A stretch of DNA of 64,000 bases from Humitalea sp050632385 (GTDB lineage Bacteria; Pseudomonadota; Alphaproteobacteria; Acetobacterales; Acetobacteraceae): positions 124,001 through 188,000 of the forward strand of contig NZ_CP192599.1 of assembly GCF_050632385.1 (NCBI RefSeq), written 5' to 3'. Of this stretch, positions 24,046-32,281 are shown one piece after another. Every line of letters starts with the position of its first letter. Positions within the stretch are counted from its first letter, which is position 1. A program made the translations under genes and the position numbers. A model generated the notes under the pieces. It saw only the letters and a list, made by a program, of their open reading frames with translations, made no database searches and was not told the DNA's origin.

Positions 24046-25635
24046 ATGGGTGCCAAAGTCGTCGTGATCGGTGGCGGCCTCGCGGGGCTCGCCGCTGCCG
24101 TCGTCGCGCAGGCGCGTGGCCACCAGGTCACGCTGTTCGACAAGAACGAATGGTTGGGCGGCAAGGCTGCCGTGCTGAACCTGCCGAACCCGGCCGGCAC
24201 GGGCGGCTTCCGCTTCGACATGGGGCCGACCATCCTGACCGTGCCGCGCGTGCTGCGCCGGATCGTGGCCGAGGCCGGTCGCCGGCAACAGGATGCGATC
24301 CCGCTGATCCGCCTGGACCCGCAATGGCGCTGCTTCTTCGAGGACGACAGCCGCGTCGACCTGATGGAAGGCGCCGAGGCCGGTGCCGCCGCGATGGAAA
24401 CCTTTGCTCCGGGCAAGGGTGTGGGTGAGGGCTACAAATCCTTCCAGCGCATCGCGAAGCACCTGCATGGTGTCTCGGAAAAATTCTTCTTCTGGAAATC
24501 GGTCGAGGGTGTGACCGACACCATCGACTGGAAGCAGAACCTGCAGCCGAACACGCTGAAGGATGTGCTGGCGCTGCGCATGGGCCAGACGGTGGCCAAG
24601 ATCATCCGCGGCAAGGTGCCGGATGAACGCTTGGCGCAGATGCTGGACCATTTCTGCCAGTATGTCGGCTCCAGCCCCTATCTCGCGCCGGCGGTGCTGT
24701 GTTCGATCGGCGACATGCAGTCGTCGGAAGGCGTCTGGTATCCGGTCGGCGGCACCCGCGCCGTGGCCGAGGGGTTGGAGAAACTCGCGCGCGAATTGGG
24801 CGCCGACCTGCGGCCCAGCACCGAAGTGACGGCGATGGAAATCGCCAATGGCGCGGTGAAAAGCGTCACCGCCGGCGGCGAGCGTTTTGCCTGCGATGCC
24901 GTGATCTCCAACATGGACGCGATCCGCACCTACACCGAACTCGTGGGCGGTGAGCCCGCGAAAAAATACAGCCGCGCGAAACACGAGCCCGCGTGCAGCG
25001 GCGTCGTGCTCTACCTTGGGCTGAACAAGCGCTACGACCATCTGGCGCACCACGACTTCGTCTTCTCCCGCGACGCGGAGGAAGAGTTCGACGCGATCTA
25101 CAAGCAGGGCGAACCCGCCCCCGACCCGACGGCTTATCTGGCGGCGCCGTCGGGCTCCGACCCATCGGTCGCGCCGGAGGGTGGCGAGGCTTTGTATGTG
25201 CTCGTTCACACGCCCTACCTGCGCAAGCATCACGACTGGAACCGGATGTTCCCGGCCTACCGCCAAAAGATTCTCGACAAGCTGAAGCGCACGGCCGGGC
25301 TGGAGGACATCGAAAGCCGCATCGTGACCGAGCGTCACCTGACCCCGGTCGATATCCACAATCGCTACAAGGTGCTGGACGGCGCCATCTACGGGCTGGC
25401 CAGCCACGGGTCCTTCATGGGCGCCTTCAAGCCAGGGAACCGGTCCAAGGCCGTGCGGGGCCTCTACCTCGCGGGCGGTGCCGCGCATCCGGGGCCTGGG
25501 ATGCCGATGGTCATGATGTCCGGCTGGATCGCCGCCGATAGCCTGGACCGCGATCATGGTGGCACCGGCATGGGCGAGGCCGCCGATTTGGCCGGCCGTC
25601 GCGAACAGGATCTGCCAGCGATGGCGGCCGAATAG
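24046..25635 (+). CDS. CrtP/CrtNb-like terminal carotenoid oxidase or second desaturase
   Basis: 529 residues from ATG 24046 with GAGAGGGA upstream. It has the FAD motif VVVIGGGLAGLAAAVVAQAR and FRFDMGPTILTVPRVLRRIV, then QYVGSSPYLAPAVLCSI and SEGVWYPVGGTRAVAEGL. The C-terminal flavin end is LYLAGGAAHPGPGMPMVMMS. This clade stands beside CrtN in C30 carotenoid clusters and includes enzymes that oxidise terminal methyl groups to aldehydes. The aldehyde dehydrogenase at the end of this operon supports that reaction. A second desaturase role cannot be excluded. It lies 15 bases after the crtN-like gene. Confidence 0.75.
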   Translation: MGAKVVVIGGGLAGLAAAVVAQARGHQVTLFDKNEWLGGKAAVLNLPNPAGTGGFRFDMGPTILTVPRVLRRIVAEAGRRQQDAIPLIRLDPQWRCFFEDDSRVDLMEGAEAGAAAMETFAPGKGVGEGYKSFQRIAKHLHGVSEKFFFWKSVEGVTDTIDWKQNLQPNTLKDVLALRMGQTVAKIIRGKVPDERLAQMLDHFCQYVGSSPYLAPAVLCSIGDMQSSEGVWYPVGGTRAVAEGLEKLARELGADLRPSTEVTAMEIANGAVKSVTAGGERFACDAVISNMDAIRTYTELVGGEPAKKYSRAKHEPACSGVVLYLGLNKRYDHLAHHDFVFSRDAEEEFDAIYKQGEPAPDPTAYLAAPSGSDPSVAPEGGEALYVLVHTPYLRKHHDWNRMFPAYRQKILDKLKRTAGLEDIESRIVTERHLTPVDIHNRYKVLDGAIYGLASHGSFMGAFKPGNRSKAVRGLYLAGGAAHPGPGMPMVMMSGWIAADSLDRDHGGTGMGEAADLAGRREQDLPAMAAE

Positions 25636-25638
25636 CCC

Positions 25639-26466
25639 ATGGACGGGGGCGCGCCGTTGCCCAAGCCGGTGCCGGCGGGATCGTATGATCCCGTCGCCTT
25701 CCGCTCCAACGCGTATTTCCGCTTTTTCTGCTTCATGTTCGCGCAGCGCGCGGCGAGCGGCATGCGGGCCATGCGCATCGCATCCTGGGGCATGCCGAAG
25801 GTTGCGCCCGGCACGCCGCTGGTCATCTTCGCCAACCATCCGTCCTGGTGGGACGGGGTGATGTTTCCACTGCTGGCGAAGCGGCTGTTCCATCCCCGGC
25901 CGATCTTTGTGCCCATGGATGCCGAGGCCTTCGCCCGATACGGCTTCATGAAGCGGTTCGGTGCATTTCCCGTGGAACAGGGTTCCGCCCGTGGCGCCGT
26001 CGGCTTCCTGCACACGGCGGGCGCCATCCTGGCAAAGCCCAGCCACATGCTGTGGATGAACGCGCCGGGCCGCTTCGTCGATCCGCGCGTGCGGCCGCAG
26101 CCGATCAGCCCCGGCCTGGTGCGCCTGCCGGAGATCGCCGAGGCCGCGACCTTCGTTCCCCTGGCCCTGGAATATCCATTCTGGGCCGAACCCAAGGCGG
26201 AACTCCTGGGCGCTTTTGGCGACCCCATCCCCGGCACCGTCCTGCGCGCCATGGGCCGCGACGACAGGGCCGACGCGCTCGGTGCCGCGCTGCACGCCAC
26301 GATGGATCGCCTGGCCGAGGACGCGCAGTCGCGCGACCCCGCGCGCTTCGTCACCCTGCAACAGGGGCGGCAAGGCATGGGCGGCATCTACGACGTCTGG
26401 CGGCGCACGAAGGCGCTGCTGGGCGGTCGCGGCTTCGACCCGCGCCACGATCCGGGGGCGCGATGA
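25639..26466 (+). CDS. PlsC-like acyltransferase of the carotenoid operon
   Basis: 275 residues. The acyltransferase motif I is IFANHPSWWDGVMFP, an NHxxxxD box with His and Asp, followed by FGAFPVEQGSARGAVGFL as motif II/III and a later FVPLALEYPFW. The enzyme would move a fatty acyl group from acyl-CoA or ACP to a hydroxyl. In staphyloxanthin-type pathways an acyltransferase esterifies the sugar of the glycosyl carotenoid, and that is the best role given its place between the flavoenzymes and the glycosyltransferase. It is not homologous in detail to CrtO that I can show. It overlaps the next gene by 4 bases. Confidence 0.8.
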   Translation: MDGGAPLPKPVPAGSYDPVAFRSNAYFRFFCFMFAQRAASGMRAMRIASWGMPKVAPGTPLVIFANHPSWWDGVMFPLLAKRLFHPRPIFVPMDAEAFARYGFMKRFGAFPVEQGSARGAVGFLHTAGAILAKPSHMLWMNAPGRFVDPRVRPQPISPGLVRLPEIAEAATFVPLALEYPFWAEPKAELLGAFGDPIPGTVLRAMGRDDRADALGAALHATMDRLAEDAQSRDPARFVTLQQGRQGMGGIYDVWRRTKALLGGRGFDPRHDPGAR

Positions 26467-27563
26467 TCGACCTGTTGCCCCTGGCCTGGGAACTCGCGCT
26501 GATCCCGGCTGTGCTCGGGGCGATCAACCTCGCGATGCTGCGCACGCCCAAGGGCACGCCGCCCGCCAGCGTGCTTGTGTCGGTCCTGATTCCCGCGCGC
26601 GACGAGGCCGCGAACATCGCAGCCTGCCTGCACGCTGCCCTGGCCAGCCAGGATGTCGCCGTCGAAGTCCTGGTGATGGACGACGGCAGCACCGACGCCA
26701 CGCCCGAGGTCGTGCACGCCATCGCCGCGATCGATCCGCGCGTGCGACTTCTTTCCAGCCCCGCGCTGCCGCCGGGTTGGACCGGCAAGGTCCATGCCTG
26801 TGCCCGCCTGGCCGAGGCAGCGGCCGGTACCCATCTGTTGTTCATCGACGCCGATGTGCGCCTGGCGCCGCAAGCGGCCGCCGCCATGGCGGCGCATGCC
26901 CTGCGCCAGAACCTTGGGATGGTCACGGGCGTCCCGCGCCAGGCCATCGGCACCCTTGGCGAAGGCGTGACGGTCCCGCTGATCAACTACTTGCTGGTCG
27001 GTTACCTGCCGGGCGGCGGCCGTGCCTTCACCCGCCACCCCGCCCTGGCCGCCGCATGCGGGCAGCTGGTGCTGGTGGAACGTCGCGCCTACGACGCCGC
27101 CGGTGGTCATGCGGCGGTGCGCGGTGTGCTGCATGATGGCTTGGCGCTGGCCCGGCGGATGCGAACGCAGGGCATGCGGACCGAGGTTGTGCGCGCCGCA
27201 CCGCTCGCGACCTGCAGCATGTATGATGGTTTTCTCCAGTCCTGGAAAGGCTTCTTGAAAAATGCCCGCGAAGGCATGGCGACCCCGGTCGGCTTGCCGA
27301 TCTGGACCATCCTGCTGGCCGGCGCGCATCTGTGGCCCTGGTTCCTGCTGCCGGCACCGCAGGCGATCCTCGCACTGGCGCTGACCTATGCGGCGCGGGG
27401 GGCGATCACGCTCTGGGCGCGCGAACCCTGGTGGACGGTGCCGCTGCACCCGGTCTGCGTGGCCGTGGCGCTGGCAATCCAGTGGACGGCCCTGGTGCGC
27501 GGTGCGCTGGGCCTGTCCGCCGGCTGGAAAGGGCGCGCCTACCCGGCCAACGGGGCCGCGTGA
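26463..27563 (+). CDS. Family 2 glycosyltransferase (CrtQ-like)
   Basis: 366 residues from ATG 26463. After an N-terminal membrane segment comes the GT-A domain: VLVSVLIPARDEAANIAACL, then VLVMDDGSTDATPEV and the metal-binding HLLFIDADVRLAP. Further on, PPGWTGKVHACARLAEAA is a CrtQ-type sequence. There are two or three C-terminal membrane helices (WTILLAGAHLWPWFLLPAP and after). It would glycosylate the carboxyl end of a C30 carotenoic acid. It overlaps the acyltransferase and the HpnCD genes, so all three are translationally coupled. Confidence 0.82.
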   Translation: MIDLLPLAWELALIPAVLGAINLAMLRTPKGTPPASVLVSVLIPARDEAANIAACLHAALASQDVAVEVLVMDDGSTDATPEVVHAIAAIDPRVRLLSSPALPPGWTGKVHACARLAEAAAGTHLLFIDADVRLAPQAAAAMAAHALRQNLGMVTGVPRQAIGTLGEGVTVPLINYLLVGYLPGGGRAFTRHPALAAACGQLVLVERRAYDAAGGHAAVRGVLHDGLALARRMRTQGMRTEVVRAAPLATCSMYDGFLQSWKGFLKNAREGMATPVGLPIWTILLAGAHLWPWFLLPAPQAILALALTYAARGAITLWAREPWWTVPLHPVCVAVALAIQWTALVRGALGLSAGWKGRAYPANGAA

Positions 27564-29188
27564 GCATGCGGCAGACCGTCGCGGCCGGCCCCCCCACGCG
27601 GGGCCCCGACAGCGAGAATTTTCCGGTTGCGTCATGGCTGATCGCGCCAGCACTGCGGCCAAAGATCCTGGCCTTCTACTGCTTCGTCCGCACCGCCGAC
27701 GACATCGCGGACGATGCCGCCATGCAGCCCGCCGAGAAACTCCGCCGGCTCGATGCGATGGAGGCTGGGCTCGACGACCCCCACTCCGCCCTGCCCGAGG
27801 CCGCGGGGCTGCACGCGACCGGCGCCGGGACCGGGGAAGCGCGGGCCATGCTCGGCGCCTTCCGCCAGGATGCGGTGCAGGCGCGCTACGCCGATTGGGC
27901 GGCGCTTGAAGACTACTGCGCCCGTTCCGCCGTGCCGGTCGGGCGCATGCTGCTGCGACTGCATGGCGAACCCTTGGGCGCCGATGTCGATGCGCTCTGC
28001 ACCGCATTGCAGGTGCTGAACCATCTCCAGGACCTCGGCCCCGACCGCGTCACGCTGGGCCGCATCTACCTGCCGGAAAACTGGATGGCCGAGGCGGGCG
28101 GCGAGCAGCGTTTCTTCGCCGATGCCGGTGCACGCCGCCCGGTGCTGGACGCCGCACTGGACCGGGTCGAGGCGGCGTTGGAAACCGCCGCCGGCCTGCC
28201 GCGCCGCCTGGCATCGCGCCGGCTGGCGCTGGAATCGGCCGTGACGCTTGGCTGTGCGCGGCGGCTGCTGGCACGGTTGCGGGCGGCGGATCCGCTGCTG
28301 GGCCGGGTCGCGCTGACCAAGCCCGATGCGTTGAAAGCCTTGGCTGCCGCACCTTTCCCGCCAAGGGATGCCGCCGTGGTGCGCGCGCGCGTGGCCCGGG
28401 CGGGTTCGTCCTTCACGGCCGGCATGGCGGTGCTGCCCGTCACGCGGCGCCGCGCCCTGCACGCCGTCTATGCCTTCTGCCGCGCGGTCGATGACATCGC
28501 CGATGGGGCGATGCCGCTGTCCGAGCGGCGGCTGGCCCTGGCCGCGTGGCGCCGGAAACTCGTCGCCTCCGACTGCGCCCTGTCGCGTGAACTGGCGGCG
28601 GCGCGCGTTGCCTATGACCTGCAGCCGAGTGAATGCGAGGCGATGATCGCCGGTATGGAAACCGATGCCGAACCCCGCGTCCGCATCGCCGATCAAGTTG
28701 CGCTCGACCTGTATTGCCGACGGGTCGCGGGCAGCGTCGGCGCCATGGCCGTGCGGATTTTTGGCGCGCCCGGGGCAGGGGAGTTTGGCCTGGCGCTCGG
28801 CCGCACATTGCAACTCGTGAACATCCTGCGCGACCTCGACGAGGATGCGTTGCGCGACCGGCTTTACCTGCCGCTGTCGCTGCTGCCAGGTGCCGATCCT
28901 CACGCACCGGCCTCCGTCCTGCTCGCCTTGCCGTCGGTGCCGGAGGCCGCGGCGGCGCTGGCGCGCCAGGCCGAGGCCGGCTTCGCCGCCGCCGATGCCG
29001 CGCTGGCCGCGATGGGCACGCCCGCTGCGCTCTTGCCGGCGCGGATCATGATGTGGGGCTACCGCCGGCTGCTGGCGCGGCTGATCGCCCGTGGCTTCGC
29101 GCCCCCCCGCACGCGGCCCCGGCTGACGGCCACGGAAAAAGCCCGCATGGCGGCCTGGGCCTATGGCTGGCCCATGGCCCGGGCGTGA
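27560..29188 (+). CDS. hpnCD: Fused HpnC-HpnD: hydroxysqualene synthase + presqualene diphosphate synthase
   Basis: One uninterrupted 542-codon frame (GTG 27560; ATG 27566 possible) containing two head-to-head prenyl synthase domains. Residues about 15-262 are HpnC-like: FYCFVRTADDIADD for the first Asp-rich motif and NHLQDLGPDRVTLGRIYLP for the second. Residues about 274-540 are HpnD-like: VYAFCRAVDDIADG and NILRDLDEDALRDRLYLP. HpnD makes presqualene diphosphate from two farnesyl diphosphates, and HpnC converts it to hydroxysqualene. Elsewhere hpnC and hpnD are normally adjacent separate genes. All four Asp motifs are present, so both halves could be active. It overlaps the glycosyltransferase gene (GTGA) and hpnE. 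Confidence 0.88.
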   Translation: MSMRQTVAAGPPTRGPDSENFPVASWLIAPALRPKILAFYCFVRTADDIADDAAMQPAEKLRRLDAMEAGLDDPHSALPEAAGLHATGAGTGEARAMLGAFRQDAVQARYADWAALEDYCARSAVPVGRMLLRLHGEPLGADVDALCTALQVLNHLQDLGPDRVTLGRIYLPENWMAEAGGEQRFFADAGARRPVLDAALDRVEAALETAAGLPRRLASRRLALESAVTLGCARRLLARLRAADPLLGRVALTKPDALKALAAAPFPPRDAAVVRARVARAGSSFTAGMAVLPVTRRRALHAVYAFCRAVDDIADGAMPLSERRLALAAWRRKLVASDCALSRELAAARVAYDLQPSECEAMIAGMETDAEPRVRIADQVALDLYCRRVAGSVGAMAVRIFGAPGAGEFGLALGRTLQLVNILRDLDEDALRDRLYLPLSLLPGADPHAPASVLLALPSVPEAAAALARQAEAGFAAADAALAAMGTPAALLPARIMMWGYRRLLARLIARGFAPPRTRPRLTATEKARMAAWAYGWPMARA

Positions 29189-30387
29189 CCGTCCATGTGA
29201 TCGGCGCCGGCGTCGCGGGTCTCGCCGGGGCCTTGGCCCTGCCGGGGCGAGAGCTCCGCGTCTGGGAAGCCGCCCCCCTGGCGGGCGGCCGCTGCCGCGC
29301 CCTGGCCGATGGCGGCGACAACGGCACCCACGCGCTGATCGGCGGCAACCGCGCCGCGCTGGCCTTCCTCGATGCCATCGGGGCGCGGCAGCACTGGGTG
29401 GAGCCGGAGCCGGATGGCCTGCCGGTGCTCGACCTCGCCGATGGCGTACCGCGTCGGGTGGCTCTGTCCGGCCTGGGCTGGTGGCGGGCGTCGCGCCGCC
29501 CGGCCGGGCTGGACCTCGGCGGGGTCGCCGCCCTGCTGCGCCTGCTGCTGCCCGGCCCGGACCGCCCGGTCGCCGATGCCTTCGTCGCACACCCCGCCTT
29601 GCTGCGCGGCTTTGTCGAACCGCTGACCATCGCCGCGCTGAACACCCCGGCCGCCGAGGCCTCCACCCGCCTGCTCGGCGCCGTGCTGCGCGGGGCGGCG
29701 ACGCCGGCGACCGCCAGGCTGTTCGTCGCGGCCGAGGGCCTCGGCCCCGGGCTGGTTGCCCCGGCGCTGGCGGCGCTGGCCGCGCGGGGCGTGCCCGTCA
29801 CCTTCGGCGCCCGGTTGCGCGGGATCGAAAGCACCGATGGCCGCGCCACCGCCCTGGTCTTCGCCGAGGACCGCATCGCCCTTTCCCCCACCGACGCCGT
29901 GCTGCTCGCCCTGCCACCGTGGGAGGCGCAGCGCCTGCTGCCCGGCCTGCCCGCGCCGCAAGACCACGCCCCCATCCTGAACCTGCACTTCGCCCATGGC
30001 GTGCCGGGGCCGGTACGGTTCCTGGGCCTGCTCGGCGGGCTGTGCCAATGGGTGCTGGTCCGCCCCGGAGGGATCGCCGTGACCGTCAGCGCCGCCGATG
30101 CCGAGACCGACCAACCCGTCGAAACCCTCGCCCCCCGCGCCTGGGGCGAAATCCTGCGCGCCGTAGCGGCCTTTGGCATTCCCGGCGAATGGCCGATCAA
30201 GCCGCCCGGCTGCCGCGCCATCAAGGAACGCCGCGCCACCCCGCGCCACCGCCCCGGCCCGCGCCCTCTGCCGCCGCGCAAGCCGCTGACCAACCTGGCC
30301 CTGGCCGGCGACTGGACCGACCCTGACCTGCCCGCGACGATCGAGGCCGCCGTCCGCAGCGGCCAGGCCGCGGCCCGCACGCTGTGA
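29185..30387 (+). CDS. hpnE: Hydroxysqualene dehydroxylase HpnE
   Basis: 400 residues from GTG 29185, overlapping the fusion gene's stop. The FAD motif is VHVIGAGVAGLAGALALPGR. HpnE-type features follow: EAAPLAGGRCRALADGG, GNRAALAFLDAIG and a FVEPLTIAALNTPAAEAS block, and the C-terminal NLALAGDWTDPDLPATIEAA. It removes the hydroxyl of hydroxysqualene with a reduced flavin to yield squalene. Together with HpnCD it completes squalene synthesis from farnesyl diphosphate. In this operon the squalene probably feeds the CrtN-like enzymes; no squalene-hopene cyclase gene is seen here. Confidence 0.88.
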   Translation: MTVHVIGAGVAGLAGALALPGRELRVWEAAPLAGGRCRALADGGDNGTHALIGGNRAALAFLDAIGARQHWVEPEPDGLPVLDLADGVPRRVALSGLGWWRASRRPAGLDLGGVAALLRLLLPGPDRPVADAFVAHPALLRGFVEPLTIAALNTPAAEASTRLLGAVLRGAATPATARLFVAAEGLGPGLVAPALAALAARGVPVTFGARLRGIESTDGRATALVFAEDRIALSPTDAVLLALPPWEAQRLLPGLPAPQDHAPILNLHFAHGVPGPVRFLGLLGGLCQWVLVRPGGIAVTVSAADAETDQPVETLAPRAWGEILRAVAAFGIPGEWPIKPPGCRAIKERRATPRHRPGPRPLPPRKPLTNLALAGDWTDPDLPATIEAAVRSGQAAARTL

Positions 30388-31709
30388 CCGCCGCCGAAGC
30401 CCTCGGCGCCCTGCGCGCCATCCCCGGCCGCCCAAGCCTGGCCGAGCGTCGCGCCGCGCTGCGCGGGCTTGAGGCCGTTCTGCTGCGCCGCGCCGAAGAC
30501 ATCGCCGTCGCCGCCGCCGCCGATTTCGGCGGGCGCGACCGGGTGGAAACCCTGCTGGGCGACGTGCTGACCGTGGTCCAGGGCGCCCGGCACGCCCGCC
30601 GCTGGCTTGGCTGGTGGGCGCGACCGCGCCGCGCCGGCGTGCCCTTTCCCTTCTGGCCGGCGCGGGCCTGGGTGGAGCCGGTGCCGAAGGGCGTGGTCGG
30701 GGTGATGGGGCCGTGGAACTACCCGTTGCAGCTTTGCCTCTGGCCCGCTGTCGATGCGCTGGCGGCCGGCAACCGGGTGGTCATCAAGCCCTCCGAACTG
30801 GCTCCACGCGTGGCTTTGCTGCTTTCGGACATATTGGCCGAGGCGCCCGGACCGGACTTCTGCCGCACCATCCTGGGCGGCCCGGAGGTCGCCGCCGATT
30901 TCGCCGCCCAACCCTGGGATCATCTGGTCTTCACAGGTGGGGCCGCGGTCGGGCGTCGGGTGATGGCGGCGGCTTCGGACACATTGACCCCCCTGACCCT
31001 GGAACTCGGCGGGCAATGCCCGGCGATCGTGCTGCCCGGCGCCGATCTTTTGCGCGCCGCCCAGGCTATCCTGGCCGGCAAGACGTTGAACGCCGGCCAG
31101 ACCTGCGTCGCCCCGGACACCGTGCTGCTGATCGGCCACCGGGCCGAGGATTTTGCCGCCGCCTGCCGCGCCGCCGGCCCGGTCAGCGCCACCACGGCGC
31201 TGCTGGGCCAGGGGGCGGCGCGGGTCGCGGCCCTGCTCGATGGCGCGGAGGCTGATGCCTTGGCGGCGCCCGCCCCGGGCACCCAGCCGATCATCCTGGC
31301 GCGCTGGCCCGCCGGCCATCCGGCGACCATGACGGAAAAATTCGGCCCCATCCTGGGTGTGGAGGTTCTGGCCGACCTTGCCGCCGCCATGGCCTGGCTG
31401 CGCGCCCGGCCGGCGCCGCTGTCCATCGCCCTGTTCGGCCCGACCCGTGCCGAGGAAGCCGCCATTGCCGCCGGCGTCCGCGCCGGGGCCATCACGGTCG
31501 GGCGCTGCGTCGACCATGTTGCCTGGCCAGGATTGGGCTTTGGTGGCGCCGGCGGGTCGGGCTTTGGCCGGTATCATGGCCGGGCCGGCTTCGACACGTT
31601 CAGCGATCTGCGGGCGCGGGTGCGGCACGGCCCATTTGCCTTGGCGCGCATGTTTGACGCACCGCGCGGGTCGCGTGCCTTGGCGCTATTGGAACGGTTG
31701 CTCCGATAG
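30384..31709 (+). CDS. Aldehyde dehydrogenase, probable carotenoid aldehyde oxidation
   Basis: 441 residues from GTG 30384, overlapping hpnE by 4 bases. ALDH motifs are VVGVMGPWNYPLQLCLWP, VVIKPSELAPR, FTGGAAVGRRVM, the Glu in TLELGGQCP and the nucleophile Cys in NAGQTCVAPD. The length and the missing long N-terminus fit the coniferyl-aldehyde/fatty-aldehyde branch (class 3-like). As the last gene of a C30 carotenoid operon it matches AldH/CrtNc, which oxidises the diapocarotenal to the acid before glycosylation. Substrate is inferred from context. Confidence 0.85.
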   Translation: MTAAEALGALRAIPGRPSLAERRAALRGLEAVLLRRAEDIAVAAAADFGGRDRVETLLGDVLTVVQGARHARRWLGWWARPRRAGVPFPFWPARAWVEPVPKGVVGVMGPWNYPLQLCLWPAVDALAAGNRVVIKPSELAPRVALLLSDILAEAPGPDFCRTILGGPEVAADFAAQPWDHLVFTGGAAVGRRVMAAASDTLTPLTLELGGQCPAIVLPGADLLRAAQAILAGKTLNAGQTCVAPDTVLLIGHRAEDFAAACRAAGPVSATTALLGQGAARVAALLDGAEADALAAPAPGTQPIILARWPAGHPATMTEKFGPILGVEVLADLAAAMAWLRARPAPLSIALFGPTRAEEAAIAAGVRAGAITVGRCVDHVAWPGLGFGGAGGSGFGRYHGRAGFDTFSDLRARVRHGPFALARMFDAPRGSRALALLERLLR

Positions 31710-31732
31710 AGGGTTTCGGGCAGATTCACCGT

Positions 31733-32278
31733 ATGGTTGCAAGCGTCCTGAAAATGACCGGAACGCGACAGGCACACGGCGTGTTGCGCGTTGTTCGGGA
31801 GAGTGACGCCGAAGAGATCGCGCGTATGATAACGCCTGGGATTTCGGCGCGCCTCGCATCCTGGCCCTTTCCTTGCGACCCGACATTTTCCCGCGGGCGC
31901 GCCGCCGCCCTGCTGGCCGCATCGGGGCTTGGCCTGGCCTTGGGCCTGGTCCTGGCCGACCCCGCCACCGATCGCCCCATGGGCTGGTTCAGCGCCGAGA
32001 TGCCGCCGCAGGAACAGGGGTTTGCCATGCTGACCTACTGGATGGGCGAAGCCTTCCAGGGGCGCGGCCTGATGCGCGATGCGGCGGCCGAGGCGGTGGC
32101 GCTTGTCTTTGCCTCCCTGCCGGTGCAGGCGCTGCGGGCTGCGGTGCAGGGCGACAATACGGCGTCGCTGTCGCTGCTGACGCATCTCAAGGCCAGGCTG
32201 CTTGGCCCCGGGCACATCTGGTGCCCCTCTCGGCAGCGGCAGGAAGCCTGCTTCTACTACGAGATGGCGCGCCGCTGA
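31733..32278 (+). CDS. GNAT-family N-acetyltransferase
   Basis: 181 residues. The GNAT acetyl-CoA site is in MGEAFQGRGLMRDAAAEAVA, after the beta-strand MGWFSAEMPPQEQGFAMLTY. The C-terminal ALRAAVQGDNTASLSLLTHL is a typical GNAT ending with the conserved Asn. The general pattern is like RimJ/RimL-type N-acetyltransferases, but the substrate is not known. The gene is 23 bases after the aldehyde dehydrogenase and could be on the same transcript. Its stop meets the convergent lytic-enzyme gene within 4 bases. Confidence 0.75.
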   Translation: MVASVLKMTGTRQAHGVLRVVRESDAEEIARMITPGISARLASWPFPCDPTFSRGRAAALLAASGLGLALGLVLADPATDRPMGWFSAEMPPQEQGFAMLTYWMGEAFQGRGLMRDAAAEAVALVFASLPVQALRAAVQGDNTASLSLLTHLKARLLGPGHIWCPSRQRQEACFYYEMARR

Positions 32279-32281
32279 CTG

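Noticed and set aside
23182..26448. A 1088-codon open frame on the minus strand
   Set aside because: It runs antisense through two complete carotenoid flavoenzyme genes and the acyltransferase gene; in very GC-rich DNA long antisense frames are expected, and its translation has a low-complexity Arg/Gly/Ala/His composition with no domain.
27560..30387. Hopanoid cluster interpretation of hpnCD and hpnE
   Set aside because: No squalene-hopene cyclase or hopanoid side-chain gene is nearby, while carotenoid desaturase, glycosyl- and acyltransferase genes are in the same operon; squalene could still be shared with hopanoid synthesis elsewhere.
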